DNA of 64,000 bases, taken from positions 22,550,501 to 22,614,500 of the forward strand of contig NC_083689.1 of the NCBI RefSeq assembly GCF_033118175.1. The letters run 5' to 3'. The notes under the pieces were generated by a model. The model was given only the letters and a program-made list of their open reading frames with translations, searched no databases and had not been told where the DNA came from. This document shows positions 1 to 11,396 of this stretch, in pieces. Positions within the stretch are counted from its first letter, which is position 1. Every line of letters starts with the position of its first letter. The DNA comes from Dama dama (taxonomy: Eukaryota > Chordata > Mammalia > Artiodactyla > Cervidae). A program made the position numbers and the translations under genes.

Positions 1-514
1 TAATGTTTAGGATTTTTTTTTTAAGTGGGAAGCAAAAACTAATTACATCTTTAAGGGAGGAAAATAGTAAATCACAGAGTTACAGTGAGAACACGGGCGA
101 CTCAGGCCAGGCCCACAAGACGGCGACAACTCCTTATCTCATTACTGTTTAATTAAGAATTATGTTGGAGCATCTTCTGTTTCATTATCATCAGGCCCAG
201 CTGACTTCTAATCTTTTTTTTTTTTTTTTTTTAACCCGGCATACAGGAGGGTCTGGTCCAAGATGCGTGCTAATGAATTTACAATTCCCTCTTTGGGGAA
301 CTTTAATAAAATTAGCCACTGAAGAAGATGAACACAGATAGGGTAAACTTCTGGAGGGAACATTTGCTTTCAATTACAGGAGTTCTGGAATAAAGGGCCA
401 GGGTGGTTCCCAGGGGGACCGTGGAAGCAGCAGAAAAGATGCCAGTGGGCTCTGCTCTGTGATCCAAGCCACACTTCAGTCTCCTGGCAAGGGAAGGTCT
501 GCCCTCATGAGCTC
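1..514. other. Unique sequence at left edge, possible conserved block at 60-210
   Basis: AT-rich DNA with CATTACTGTTTAATTAAGAA and CATTATCATCAGGCCCAG; no repeat recognised until a poly(T) run at 213-232. No gene. Confidence 0.5.
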
Positions 515-569
515 CCCTATCGATTGAGCATCTGCTGCATACCAGGCCCCAGGATGGATGCCCCAGATA

Positions 570-968
570 TGGGGGCACCTTTGGGGAAGCAGGCAGATGA
601 GATGAACCCTAAATTGTGTACAAATAATTGTCTAAATATGGCTATGATAATTTCTCCAAAGGTGAGCACACAGGAAGGTGTGGGAAGCTGGAACTGGGGG
701 CTTGAACTGGATGGGGGCATCAGGGAAGGCTTCCTGGAGGAGATGGTGTTAAAGGTGTAAATGATGAATAGGCGTTGGCCAGGAGAAAGGAGGGGTGAAG
801 GATGCTCCAGGAAGCAGCCTGGGGAAAGGCCGGCAAGGAGGGGCAAGGGGCTTGGTGCCTTTGAGGAGTCTGGGATGCCTTTGAGAGTGTAATGGCAAGA
901 GGTGAAGGCAAGGGAGGCTGGACCTTGCAACTCATACTGAGGAGTCTGTCCTAAGAAGAATGGGGAAA
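570..968. other. Purine-rich intergenic sequence
   Basis: GGGAAGGCTTCCTGGAGGAG at 722-741 resembles reverse L2; remainder GA-rich and unassigned. Confidence 0.45.
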
Positions 969-1248
969 GACTTCCCTGGTGCTCCAGTGGTTAAGAATCT
1001 GCCTGCCAATGCAGGGGACAGCGGTTTGACCACTGGTCCAGGAAGATTCCACATGTCTCGGAGCAACTAAGCCCACATGCCGTTGACTACTGAGCCTGTG
1101 CTCCACAACAGGAGAAGCCATTGCAGTAAGAAGACTGAGTTCCGCAACTAGTGAGTAGCCCAGGCTCCCCACAACTAGACAAAGCCTGCACACAGTAATG
1201 AAGACCCAGTGTGGCCAAAAATAAATAATAAATATTTTTTTAAAAAAG
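969..1248 (+). mobile_element. Bov-tA2/CHR-2-type tRNA SINE
   Basis: The tRNA-like head GACTTCCCTGGTGCTCCAGT is followed by the GGAGCAACTAAGCCCACATG body, a GCAACTAG stretch and an A-rich tail. Divergent from consensus, so not a recent insertion. Confidence 0.85.
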
Positions 1249-1368
1249 AAGGAAAATGGGGGCCCTGGAAAATGTCCATGCCCTTGTGCTCATCTCAACA
1301 CACCAAAGTCTCCTGAATGCAAAATCCTGACTCTGCTGTGGGATTTTCCTCCGTGCAAGGCGAGCCTG

Positions 1369-1571
1369 GGGCTTCCCTGGTCGCTCAGTGGTAAAGAGCC
1401 CACCTGCCAATGCAGGTTCAATCCCTGGGTTGGGAAGATCCCCTGGAGAAGGAAATGGCAACTCACTCCAGTATTCTTGCCTGGGAAATCCCATGGACAG
1501 AGGAGCTTGGCGGGTTACAGTCCAGAGAGACTCAGAGTCAGACAAGACTTAGGGACTAAACAACAACAACA
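1369..1571 (+). mobile_element. Bov-tA SINE
   Basis: tRNA-like head GGGCTTCCCTGGTCGCTCAG, the body with GGAGAAGGAAATGGCAAC, a CCATGGACAGAGGAGC tail region and an (AAC)n end. Confidence 0.9.
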
Positions 1572-2354
1572 GGCCCCAGCCTGAAGCTTGCCTCTCACTC
1601 ACCCCTCACTCACAAGGACAGCAGAATTTGGGAGGTCAATTCCCCAGCTCCCTCATCCTTCAGGTAGGACAACTAAGGTTGTGCTCTGGACTGTCAGCAA
1701 GAGTCCCAGTGGACTGAGCCCCAGTTATCCATAGCTGTCACCTAACTTGGGCATGCATTCAGTATTAACTCCATTCCTTCCCATCTAACTTCTCCACCCC
1801 CACCCAGGGCTTCCTGGGATCATCTCCCACATAAATTACTTGCTCCCAAATCCCTATTTCAGGGTCTCCTTCTAGGGAACCCAAACTGAGTATTAGTAAA
1901 TACTGGACTAATAATGGCTCAAACAAGATAAAGATGATATCTGGAGGTAATTCTGGGCTGGTTGACACATCCATGGTCATCAGCATCCCAGGCTTCCTCT
2001 TTCTCCTCTCTCTACTCTTCTCAGAGTCAACTCAGGATCCAAAGTGGCTGCCAGAGCACCAGCCATCAATCTTACATTCCAAACAGCAGGGAGGAGGATA
2101 AAATGATGTAGTTTCCATCTGAATCATCTTCTTTTAAAGGAGCCTCCCTAGAAATCCCCAGAAAACTTCTGCTGGGATCTCACCAGCTAGAATGGAGTCA
2201 CAAAAGTACATCTGGCTGTAAAGGAGGCTGATGCTTTTAGTTGATGCTTTGGTGCCCTAAATAATACCAAGATGCTGTGACCAAAGAAGATGGGAAGAGA
2301 GATGGCTATTGGGTGGCCACCCATGATCTCTGTTGTAAAGGTCCTAAGTCACTC
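1572..2354. other. Intergenic sequence, no gene
   Basis: Nothing recognisable except GGCTGCCAGAGCACCAGCCA at 2045-2064, which resembles the piece at about 20207 and suggests a shared old repeat. Confidence 0.4.
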
Positions 2355-2620
2355 CTTCATTAAACAAGCATTTATGGAGCACCTACTGTATACCAGGGAC
2401 TTGCCATCCAGTAGTGATGAAATCAAAGGAAGATCATCACCCTCCTGAAGCTGACATTCTAGCAATGGACAAACATGATCAGATTTATGTTTTGAAAGGA
2501 TCATTCTGGCTTTTGCATGGAGGAAATATGGGAGGAGGTGGAAACTGGAAGCAGGAAGTGGGGGACAGTTCCCAGGGACGGGTGGGGATGGAGAGGGAGA
2601 GTAATGGGATGAAGGATGTG
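2355..2620 (-). mobile_element. L2 LINE 3' remnant
   Basis: The plus strand reads as the reverse of the L2 end: GGAGCACCTACTGTATACCA followed by GAAGCTGACATTCTAG. An ancient mammalian repeat, moderately diverged. A similar short L2 piece lies at about 515-570. Confidence 0.6.
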
Positions 2621-2838
2621 GTGAGAGACTAGATATGGGGGTGACAAGAGAGACGGGGGTCCTGATCATGGTTCAAAGGAAAGTGGGGGCATGCCCATGA
2701 ATTTGTCCCTTCCCCCCTACATTGCAACCAAGCATGGCAGGCTGGTGCTCCATGAAGACCTCATAGAGAGTCACCGACTCTGGTCCCTCCTATGGAAAAG
2801 GCTGTCATCCAGGGTTCTTGAGTCCAGCACTGGAGGGG

Positions 2839-2998
2839 GACTTCCCTGGCAGTCCAGTGGCTGAAACTCCATGCTGTAATGCAGGGGTCCAGGGTTCAAT
2901 TCCTGGTAGCGGAACTAGATCCTACATGCTGCAACTAAGAGTTCACATGCCACAACACAGACCCAGCACAGACAAATAAAAATTATTAAAAAATAAAA
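2839..2998 (+). mobile_element. CHR-1-type SINE
   Basis: GACTTCCCTGGCAGTCCAGT head, GGTTCAATTCCTGG B-box region and an A-rich tail with AATAAA-like repeats. Confidence 0.8.
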
Positions 2999-3054
2999 CC
3001 AGATGCTTAAAAAAAAACAGAGGGGTTTACAAAACAATACTGAGAAATAAAAAT

Positions 3055-4145
3055 TAAAGCTAGATAGACAAAAGGAAAAGACAACCCTCAGAATGGAAAA
3101 AAACATTTGCAAACAATGCAACCGACAAGGGTTTAATTTCCAAAACACACAACAGTTCATACAGCTCAATATAAAAAAAGAAAAATCAACTGAAAAATGA
3201 ACCTAAATAGACATTTCTCTGAAGACGACATCCAGATGGCCAACAGGCACATAAAAAGGTGCTCAACACCACTAATCATTACAGAAATGCAAATCAAAAC
3301 TATAATGATGTACTGCCTCACACAAGTCAGAATGTCCATCATCAAGAAGTCTACAAACAAATGCTGGAGAGGGTGTGGGGAATTACCACCAATGCTTTTG
3401 GTGAGAATGTAAACTGTTACAGCCACTGTAGAAAACCATATGGAGGTTCCTTAATAAACTAAAATTTGATTTACCATATGACCCAACAGTCCCACTCCTA
3501 GGCATATATTCTGAAAAAATGAAAACTAATTTGAAAAGATATGTGTACGCCAATGTTCATAGCAGCACTATTTATAACAGCCAAGATACTGAAATAGGCT
3601 AAATGTCTATCGATGGAGGAGTGCATAAAGAATATGTGGTATATACATACAATGGAATATTAGCCAGAATAAAGAATAAAATAATGTCATTTGCAGCAAC
3701 ATGGATGGACCTAGAGATTTTTATACTAAGTCAGTCAGACAGAGAAAGACATATCATATGATAGCACCTATATGTGGAATCTAAAAGAATGAAACAAACA
3801 TTTACAAAACAATAGACTCATAGGCGTGGAAAACTCTTGTTTAACAAAGGGGAAAGAGGTGCATGAAGAGATAAATTAGAAGTTTGGAATTAACAGACAC
3901 ATACTATTATATATAAAATAGGTCAGCAACAAGGACTTACTGTATAGAACAAGGAACTATATTAAATATCCTGTAATAACTTATAATGGATAGAAATATA
4001 TATATATATGCTGAAATATATGTATATATTCTGAATATATATATACTGAAAAAGTAAAAGAAAATATATATATAACTGAATCACTTTGTTCTACACCAGA
4101 AACTAACAACACTGTAAATCAACCATACTTCAGTTAAAACAAATT
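3055..4145 (+). mobile_element. L1 LINE 3' fragment
   Basis: Contains the decayed end of the L1 second open frame and 3'UTR: motifs such as GATGGCCAACAGGCACAT, ATAGCAGCACTATTTATAAC and ACATGGATGGACCTAGAGAT. The frame is broken by several stops, so it is not coding. An AT-microsatellite lies at 3985-4075 within it. Confidence 0.85.
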
Positions 4146-4194
4146 AAAGCCAATGAGATACCTCTGCATACTCACTAGGAAAAGCAGTATTTAC

Positions 4195-4360
4195 TAGAAG
4201 TTTCTATGGTGATGGAAATGGTCTCTATCTGTCCTGTTCAATACAGTAGCTTCTAGCTACATGTGGCTATTGAACACATGAAATGTGACCAGCATAAACA
4301 AAGAGCTAGATTTTCCATTTTATTTCATTTAAATTAATTTGAATTTAAATAGTCATGTGA
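4195..4360. mobile_element. Old DNA transposon remnant
   Basis: Carries CAATACAGTAGCTTCTAGCT and ACATGTGGCTATTGAACAC, typical of a short non-autonomous hAT-like mammalian element. Family name not assigned. Confidence 0.45.
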
Positions 4361-4384
4361 GCACAGAAAATAAAGTCAATAGTT

Positions 4385-4870
4385 TAATAAAAACTTTGCA
4401 TGGAATCACTTGACTGACAAAGGTCCATATACTCAAAGCTATGGTTTTTCCAGTAGTCATGTTCAGATGTGAGAGTTGGACAATAAAGAAGGCTGAGCAC
4501 TGAAAAATTGATGCTTTCGAATTGTGGTGCTGGAGAACACTCTTAAGAGTCCTTTGTACTGCAAGGAGATCAAACCAGTCAATCCTAAAGGAAATGAACC
4601 CTGAATATTCATTGGAAGGACTGATGTTGAAGCTCCAATACTTTGGCCACCTGATGCAAAGAGACAACTCACTGGAAAAGACCCTGATGCTGAGAAAGAC
4701 TGAAAGCAAAAGGAAAAAGGGTGGCAGAGGATGAGATGTTTACATAGCATCACTGATTCAGTGGACATGAATTTGAGCAAACTCTGGGAGATAGTGGAGG
4801 ACAGAGGAGCCTGGCATGCTGCCGTCTGTGAGGTCGCAAATAATTTAGACATGACTTAGCGACTGAGCAA
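4385..4870 (+). mobile_element. BovB (RTE-type LINE) 3' end
   Basis: Strong match in memory to the BovB end: TTTTTCCAGTAGTCATGTTC, GGTGCTGGAGAACACTCTTA, CCAATACTTTGGCCACCTGA and the closing GACATGACTTAGCGACTGAG. BovB is the RTE element thought to have entered ruminants by horizontal transfer from reptiles or their parasites. This copy is truncated and carries stops. Confidence 0.93.
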
Positions 4871-4871
4871 T

Positions 4872-4967
4872 GGAATATACTCTATGAAGATATAAAATTA
4901 CTATGTTGGACACCTGAAACAAATATAATCTTGTAACTCAACCATATTTCAATTAAAAGTAAATAAA
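4872..4967 (+). mobile_element. L1 3' end piece
   Basis: The string GGACACCTGAAACAAATATA and an A-rich end are characteristic of L1 3' ends. Probably the continuation of the L1 at 3055, split by the insertions before it. Confidence 0.55.
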
Positions 4968-4969
4968 CA

Positions 4970-5090
4970 GGGACTTCCTGGCAGATCAGTGATTATTAAC
5001 ACTGCACTTCTGTCGCAAGGGGCACAGGTTCAATCCCTGGTCAAGAGAACTGAGATCCCACATGCCATGCAGCAGAGCCAAAAAAAAAAA
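4970..5090 (+). mobile_element. CHR-1-type SINE
   Basis: GGGACTTCCTGGCAGATCAG head, GGTTCAATCCCTGG box and a 10-bp poly(A). Confidence 0.8.
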
Positions 5091-5383
5091 GGTAATCAAA
5101 TAAACAATCACATGTGGGTAACGGATACTGCACTGGACACTGCAGCTCTGGAGTGTCTAAAATTTTTAAAGCCTTTCAATGTCAAGCACTGGTGAGGCTA
5201 ATGGGGCAGTTGAAATACTCAAACATCACTGGTGGGGATGCAAGATGTGGTAAAACCACTTTGGAAAATGGCTTGGTGGATATTTACAAAGTTGATTTGC
5301 TTAGTTAGGACACATACATCCTAACCCTAGGTATTTACCCAAGAGAAATGAAAACACATGTTTACACAAGAACCAATATATAA
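5091..5383 (+). mobile_element. L1 LINE fragment
   Basis: Weak L1 similarity with GTGGGGATGCAAGATGTGGT, CCAAGAGAAATGAAAACACA and CACAAGAACC strings. Frame destroyed. Confidence 0.5.
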
Positions 5384-5640
5384 GACTTCCTTGGTGGTTC
5401 AATGGTTTAGAATCTGCCTGCCAATGCAGGGGATATGGGTTTGATCCCTGGTCTGGGAAGATCCCAAATGTTTTGCAGCAACAAAGCCCATGTGCCGCAA
5501 CTACTGAGCCTACACTCTCGGGCTCATGCTCTGCAACAAGAAAAGACACTTCAAAGGGAAACCTGCATACTGCAACTAGAGAAAGCCCACTCACGCAATG
5601 AAGATGCACCATAGCCAGAAAATAAAAATATATAAATCTT
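5384..5640 (+). mobile_element. Bov-tA2-type SINE
   Basis: GACTTCCTTGGTGGTTCAAT head, GATCCCTGGTCTGGGAAGAT body, GCAACTAGAGAAAGCCC and an AT-rich tail. Confidence 0.88.
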
Positions 5641-6117
5641 TATAAAAACTAACCTTTAAAAAATCTTCTCTCCCCCCCTCTCTTTCTTCTCTACTCTTCA
5701 GAACCTTGATTACCTTGAGCCAAGCTGTATAATCCATGAGCATCTCTATTTTAAGGTCAGCTGACTAGCCAACTTCATTTCACCTGCACTTCATGTAACC
5801 CTTTGCCATGTAACCTAACATTTTTACAGATTTGGGGACTAGGATGTAGGTATCTTTGGGGGGGGCGCTTTATTTTGCATACCACTGTCACCCAGATCAG
5901 ATCACTGGATGCTGCCAGGAGGGAGAAATAGCTGAGAGAGGGAACATGGGGGAACCTTCTGTGATCTGTTCTGGCCATGATTTTTATCTTGATCTGGGGC
6001 GTGGTTACAATACTCTACACCATTGTAAAAATTCATCAAGATATACCCTGAAGATATGTACTCTCTGCTGTGTGGAAAGCCTCTTTTTTTTTTGAAAAAG
6101 AGAATAATCTGATGCCA
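5641..6117. other. Intergenic sequence, no gene
   Basis: Mixed AT-rich sequence with a C/T run at 5668-5696, a G run at 5858-5867 and an A run near 6117. No repeat named. Confidence 0.45.
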
Positions 6118-7390
6118 AAAAAAAAAAAGCACATTAAAAGATGTTCAGCATCATTAGCCATTAGGGAAAGGCAAACTAAAACCAAAATGAGATACTATCA
6201 TACCTATAAGAAGAGCTAAAAAGAAAAAATGGTGACGATACCAGATGTTGGAGAGGCTGTGCAAAAAAAACTAGATCTCTCACATGTTGCCCATGGGGAG
6301 AAAAAATGGTAGAGTCACTGTGGATCACAGATTGGCAGTTTCTTTAAAAACCAAACATGTAACTGCCATAGAACTCAATGAAGGCATTCCTGGGCGTTTA
6401 TCCCAGAGAAATGAAAACATATGTTCATGCAAAAAAGTGTACACAAATATTCATAACAGCTTCATTCATAAGAGCAAAATACTGGAGACCAAACGTCCTT
6501 CAGTAAATGAGTGGGCTGAACAAACGTTGGCCAACCAGTACCTGGAATATTACTCAGCCACAAGAAGGAAAAACTGATTGATACACATAGCAACCTGCAC
6601 AGACCTAAGGGTTGGTCATGCGGAGTTAAGACAGTAGATTTCAGAAGGTTATGTGCTATTTGATTTCATTTGTACAACATTCTCACGATGACAAGACTAA
6701 GGAGATGAGAATGGATTAGTGGTTTCCTGGGGCAGGGGTTAATATTAAGAAATAGCATGAGAATATGATCCAGTAATCCCACTCCTGGACATATACACAA
6801 ACAAAACTATAATTTGAAAAGAAGCTACACGCACCCCTAAATTCATAGCAATGCTATTCACAATAGTCAAGACACGGAAACAACCTAAGTGGCCATCGAC
6901 TGATGAATGGATAAAGAAGATGTGGTACAAATATATCGTGGAATACTACTCAGCCATGAAAAAGAATGAAATTATACCTTTTGCAGCAACATGGATGAAC
7001 CCAGAGATTGTCATAATAAGCAAGTCAGAAAGAGAAAGACAAATATGATATGATATCACTTATATATGAAATCTAAAATATGACACAAATGAACTTATCT
7101 ATGAAAGAGAAACTAACTCATGGACATAGAGAACAGACGTGAGGTTGCCAAGAGGGAGAGGGAGGGATAGAGTGGGAGGTTGGAGTTAGCAGATGTAAAC
7201 AATTGTACACGGAACAAATAAACAACAAGGTTCTACCGTGTAGCACAGAGAACTATATTCAATATCCTGGGATGAAGCATAATGGAAAAAAATATGAAAA
7301 AGAATGTATACAGATGTATAACTGAGTCATTTTTGCTCTACAGCAGAAATTAACACAACATTGTAAATCAACTATACTTCAATAAAATTA
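6118..7390 (+). mobile_element. L1 LINE 3' fragments, two overlapping pieces
   Basis: Two successive L1 3' segments: about 6118-6720 (TCAGCATCATTAGCCATTAG, ATCCCAGAGAAATGAAAAC) and about 6745-7390 (AATGGATAAAGAAGATGTGG, AACTATATTCAATATCCTGG). They repeat the same part of the L1 end, so they come from two insertions. No intact open frame. Confidence 0.8.
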
Positions 7391-7633
7391 AAGAAAAGAC
7401 AAGACAAATAGCACAAGAGACCTGCTCTGTGAAGGTGGAGAAGTCAAGTCCTGGGTCCTGAGAGTGCTGGCGGGCACACACACCTATCCAAGGAACGAAA
7501 CTACATGGAAACACACGCACACGTGCAGGTTAAAAATGACGACCTCTGAATGTCTAATTAACAATACTAGCCCAACGTCAACTTCCTGGCTCTGACACTG
7601 CCCTAGAGTCATAAAGAAAATGTCAGCACTGGC

Positions 7634-7742
7634 GACTTCCCTGGAGGTCCAGTGGTTAAGAGTCTGCACTTCCAGTGCGAGGGGGACATGGGTTCCATCC
7701 CTGGTTGGGGAACAAAGATCCTGCATACCGAGCAGCCAAAAA
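7634..7742 (+). mobile_element. CHR-1-type SINE
   Basis: GACTTCCCTGGAGGTCCAGT head through GGGGAACAAAGATCCTGC, short tail. Confidence 0.85.
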
Positions 7743-7835
7743 TGTCAGCACTGGGGGAAGCATATTTAGGACTCCATGTACTATTTTTGTAACTTCCTGT
7801 CCATCTATAATTTTTCTTTTTTTAAAAAAAAGGTT

Positions 7836-7941
7836 ACCAGTACTCTTGCCTGGAAAATCCCATGGACCAAGGAGCCTAGTAGGCTACAGTCCATGGGGTC
7901 GCAAAGAGTCGGACACGACTGAGCAACTTCACTTCACTTCA
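7836..7941 (+). mobile_element. 5'-truncated Bov-tA SINE
   Basis: Only the tail half is present, from ACTCTTGCCTGGAAAATCCC to GAGTCGGACACGACTGAGC and a CTTCA repeat. Close to consensus, so relatively young. Confidence 0.88.
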
Positions 7942-8129
7942 TGGCAAAATGTCTTGTGTGAAACATGTTTTTCTTAATTTCCATGAAACAACATTCTGCA
8001 GTCTAATAAAACTTTTATCTACTGTACATAGAAAAAAAAAAAGGTTAAAAAGCAAAAGAGACAGAGCTGATTAGCAATGGGTTAAGGGTCAATGGATTAA
8101 GGTGCTTGGCAAAACTCAAGGAACCTCAG

Positions 8130-8164
8130 AGGGAGGGAGGGAGGGAGGGAGGGAGGGAGGGAGG

Positions 8165-8204
<40 letters not shown>
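8130..8204 (+). repeat. Compound microsatellite (GGGA)n(GT)n
   Basis: About nine GGGA units are followed directly by about nineteen GT units. Likely length-variable between animals. Confidence 0.95.
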
Positions 8205-8206
<2 letters not shown>

Positions 8207-8584
8207 ATACACGTGCATAAAGCCCCCATGATTATTCATACAATAAAATCTAAGAGGCAGAGAGAGGTGTGTGTCATTCCAGGATGCAATTTGCTGGAAG
8301 AAAAAATATGCCCAAATTGTCCCTAACACCTGAATGGTTTCTTTTTTTTTAATTTGAGGATCCGCATATAGTGGCAAGACTGAACTCTATGGACCAGGGA
8401 TAAAACCAATTGCATATTTTGCTTTTAAAGATAAAAGTTCTCAGTGAATGCCTCTAACTCTATGCTTCAAGTTCTGGCATCTGCCTTGTGTGGATGTTCT
8501 GTCTGACGGTTGGTAGCATCTTGGATCCTATAAGCTTAGGAAGCCTCAGAGCTCCAGGGGCGGGGAGCTTTCCAACAAGTCCTA

Positions 8585-9475
8585 GTCGGCTTCAGCTGCC
8601 ATAACAAAATACCATCGACTGGGTGGCTTAAACAACAAGAATGTATTCCTTACACTTTGGGAGGCTGGAAGTCCGAGATCAGGGTGCCAGCATGGTCGGG
8701 TTCTAGCAAGAGCCCTCTCCCTGGCTTGCAGATAGTCACTTTCTTGCTGTGTCCTCATATGGCCCAAAGAGAGAGAGAGACAGAGTGTTCTGGTCCCTTC
8801 ATCCCCTTGCATGCATGCATGCAAAGTCACTTCAATTGAATCTGACTCTGTGCGACCCTCGGAGAAGGCACTGGTGACCCACTCCAGTACTCTTGCCTGG
8901 AAAATCCCATGGACGGAGGAGCCTGGTGGGCTGCAGTCCATGAGGTTGCTGGGAGTCGGACACGACTGGGCGACTTCACTTTCACTTTTCACTTTCATGC
9001 ATTGGAGAAGGAAACGGCAACCCACTCCAGTGTTCTTGCATGGAGAATCCCAGGGACGGGGGAGCCTGGTGGGCTGCCGTCTACGGGGTCGCACAGAGTC
9101 GGACATGACTGACTTAGCAGCAGCAGCAGCCGCAGCAGTGTGACCCTGTGGACTGTAGCCTGCCAGCTGTCCATGGGATTTTCTTCAGGCAAGAATACTG
9201 GAGTAGGTTGTCATTTCCTTCTTCCCAACCCAGGGACTGAACCCTCATCTCTTATGCCTCCTGCATTGGCAGGTGGGTTCTTCACCACTAGCACCGCTTG
9301 GCAACCCCTTATAAAGGCACTAATCCCTCACAAGATGCCACCCCCATGACCTATACCAAACCCGATTACTTCCAAAAGGCTCCATCTCCGAACACCATCA
9401 CTGAGTATTAGAGCTTCAAAATCGGGATTCTGGGAGACACACAAACATTCAGTCTATGGCAGAATTCTCCCTGAA
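8585..9475 (-). mobile_element. MLT1-type MaLR LTR split by SINEs
   Basis: The plus strand begins GCTGCCATAACAAAATACCA (8595-8614), the reverse of the MLT1A end, and resumes after the SINE cluster with CTTATAAAGGCACTAATCCC (9308-9327) to ACACAAACATTCAGTC. The two pieces, 8585-8812 and 9303-9475, belong together. Confidence 0.75.
8815..9300. mobile_element. Nested Bov-tA SINE cluster
   Basis: A short minus piece (8818-8863) is followed by a plus tail copy (8864-9000), a second plus tail copy (9001-9130) and a minus copy with head (9131-9300). The two plus copies each carry ACTCCAGT and GAGTCGGACA-type strings in tandem. The cluster sits inside the MLT1 LTR. Confidence 0.8.
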
Positions 9476-9644
9476 ATAGAATCACGAGCTTACAACCCAC
9501 ACCCCTCCTCACTTCCAAGGGCCGTCCCTGGGGCCCGGGAAACTCTCCTCCCCTAAAAATAAAACCTGGGATGTAGGGTTTTCAGGACAAGCCTGAATGG
9601 AGATCAGAGCTGCTCTGAGTACAGAGAACTGGATCACACGCTCT

Positions 9645-10135
9645 GCTGGTGAGAATGTAAAATGGTACAGTCCCCCTGGGACACAGCTTGGCAGTTTCTT
9701 AAAACACTAAACACTTACCATAAGATCCAGCAATTGTACTCCTGGGCATGTATCCCAGAGAAATGAAAACTTATGTTGTTGTACAAACCTGGACATGAGT
9801 GTTTGTCGCTGCTTTGTTCATAATAGACAAAAACCTGGAAATAACCTCGATGTCCTGTGACGAGGATTCACCTGTTAAGTACACCAGGGTCCATCCACAC
9901 CAGGGAACACCACTCAGTCACGAAAAGGAACCCACCACCCATCACTCAACCATTAGGTGAATCTCAAGGGCATTCCTTCAAAAGAAAAAAGCCATCTCAA
10001 AGCACAACTGTACTGTACCATTTCCTTTCTACAACATAGAGAGATGCAGGAGAGATCTTTGTGGGGGTGACGGAACAGATATGCATCAAGATGGTGGTAA
10101 CGAGAGTCAACATACCTGTGTGATACAATTGCATA
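9645..10135 (+). mobile_element. L1 LINE fragment
   Basis: GGTGAGAATGTAAAATGGTA, TCCCAGAGAAATGAAAACTT and CCTGGAAATAACCTCGATGT are L1 3' strings. Diverged, not coding. Confidence 0.65.
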
Positions 10136-10221
10136 GAATGAAATACAGTGTATCCATGCCAGTTTCCTGCCTTGGATATTATACTAACAGTGGGTTATTG
10201 AGGTGGGTTATGTAAGATACA

Positions 10222-10435
10222 GGCTTCCCTGGTGGCTCAGTTGGTAAAGAGTCTGCCTGCAATGTGAGAGACTTGGGTTCAATCCCTGGGTCGGGAAGAT
10301 CCTCTGGAGAAGGAAATGGCAACCCACTCCAGTACTCTTGCCTGGAGAATTCCATGGACAGAGGAGCCTGATGGACTACCATCCATGGGGTCACATAGAG
10401 TTGGACACGACTGAATGACTAACACTTCACTTTCA
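10222..10435 (+). mobile_element. Bov-tA SINE, near full length
   Basis: GGCTTCCCTGGTGGCTCAGT head, full body, GAGTTGGACACGACTGAATG tail. Confidence 0.92.
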
Positions 10436-10559
10436 CATGTAAGATACAAATACTCATATACATATATTCTCTCTGTGCTATCTTGGCAACTTTCTATAGA
10501 TCTAGAAATCATTCAAAAATAAGTTGGGTTTTTTCCTTTTTTTTTTTTAAAACAGTTTT

Positions 10560-10683
10560 TTGTTTGTTTTGGCTGCATTTTTTGTGAGGCATATGTAATC
10601 TTACTTCCCTGACCAGAGATGGAACCTGCGCCCCTTGCAGGGGAAGCACAGATTCTCAACCACTGGACCACCAGAGGAAGCCC
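10560..10683 (-). mobile_element. CHR-1-type SINE
   Basis: Reverse orientation: TTTTGGCTGCATTTTTTGTG at the left (tail side) and CTGGACCACCAGAGGAAGCC at the right (head side). Confidence 0.85.
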
Positions 10684-10979
10684 ACAGAATAAAAAGTTAA
10701 AAAAAAAGAAGAATGGACTGAGGTCTGTGGTCTTATAAATGACCAATCTTCCCAGCAGCAAAGATGCAAGCTGAAATCACTTGACTCCCTGGGAGACCCC
10801 AGCACAAAGAGTGAGCCAGCTCTGGGATTTCTATAGAAGGCACTATACCATCTGCCCAAAAGGGGGGGGTGGGGTGCACGGGGAGTCTGAGATATTTAGC
10901 ACCCAAGCTCTAGCGCCAACCTGGGGGCCTGGGCACCCCAACCAGGTCCCAGATCAATTGTTGCTTGCCCAAGGGCACC

Positions 10980-11215
10980 ATGAACAATGTGTACGTGAAC
11001 ATGCCCACGAACTTCTCCACGCTTAACTGCCAGCAGGCCATCCAGGTTGCACTCCATCAGAGGCAGTGTCTGCGTCCCCCCTTTGTGGGGTACACTGTGC
11101 AGCCAGACTCGGTGCCCATGACCCCAGGGCCCCCATTCTGGGATGGGCCGCAGACAAATCCAGGCCTCCTTCCCTCATACTAACAGCAAACAGCAGATCC
11201 AGCAGTGGTCGTGTA
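10980..11215 (+). pseudogene. Unidentified possible processed-pseudogene fragment
   Basis: An ATG at 10980 opens MNNVYVNMPTNFSTLNCQQA followed by a Pro-rich segment, with a stop at 11181-11183. A one-base shift near 11175 would extend it to an HTNSKQQIQQ-like end. Composition (Asn, Gln, Pro, Tyr, few stops) is protein-like and unlike the surrounding repeats. No intron, promoter or poly(A) was identified. Family not recognised and it may be chance. Confidence 0.3.
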
Positions 11216-11396
11216 GCAGAGTGTGGCTGGGGGCCTGGGCCAGAGGTGAGTGGAAACTGTGGACTTGGGAAGGAGTCTCGCCTGGAAGTTCACACCTGTC
11301 AGTGGTGTTTATGGCACAGTTCCATTGGATGGCTTCATTTGCCCCTAAACCATATGAAAACATCTTTCCCCAAATGAGCATTTCTAGATATGTTTT

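Noticed and set aside
965..1010. tRNA genes from the SINE heads
   Set aside because: The A- and B-box-like heads belong to tRNA-derived SINEs and do not fold as intact tRNAs.
3055..4145. Reverse-transcriptase-like pieces as a coding region
   Set aside because: They belong to a decayed L1 3' end with stops; annotated as mobile element.
4463..4870. BovB frames as a gene
   Set aside because: 3' end of a truncated RTE element, frame disrupted.
8102..8377. Open frames over the GGGA/GT microsatellite
   Set aside because: Low-complexity translation only.
8822..9130. Tandem repeat or CRISPR-like array from the repeated ACTCCAGT strings
   Set aside because: These are two overlapping SINE tails; spacing and divergence fit SINE insertions in a mammalian genome.
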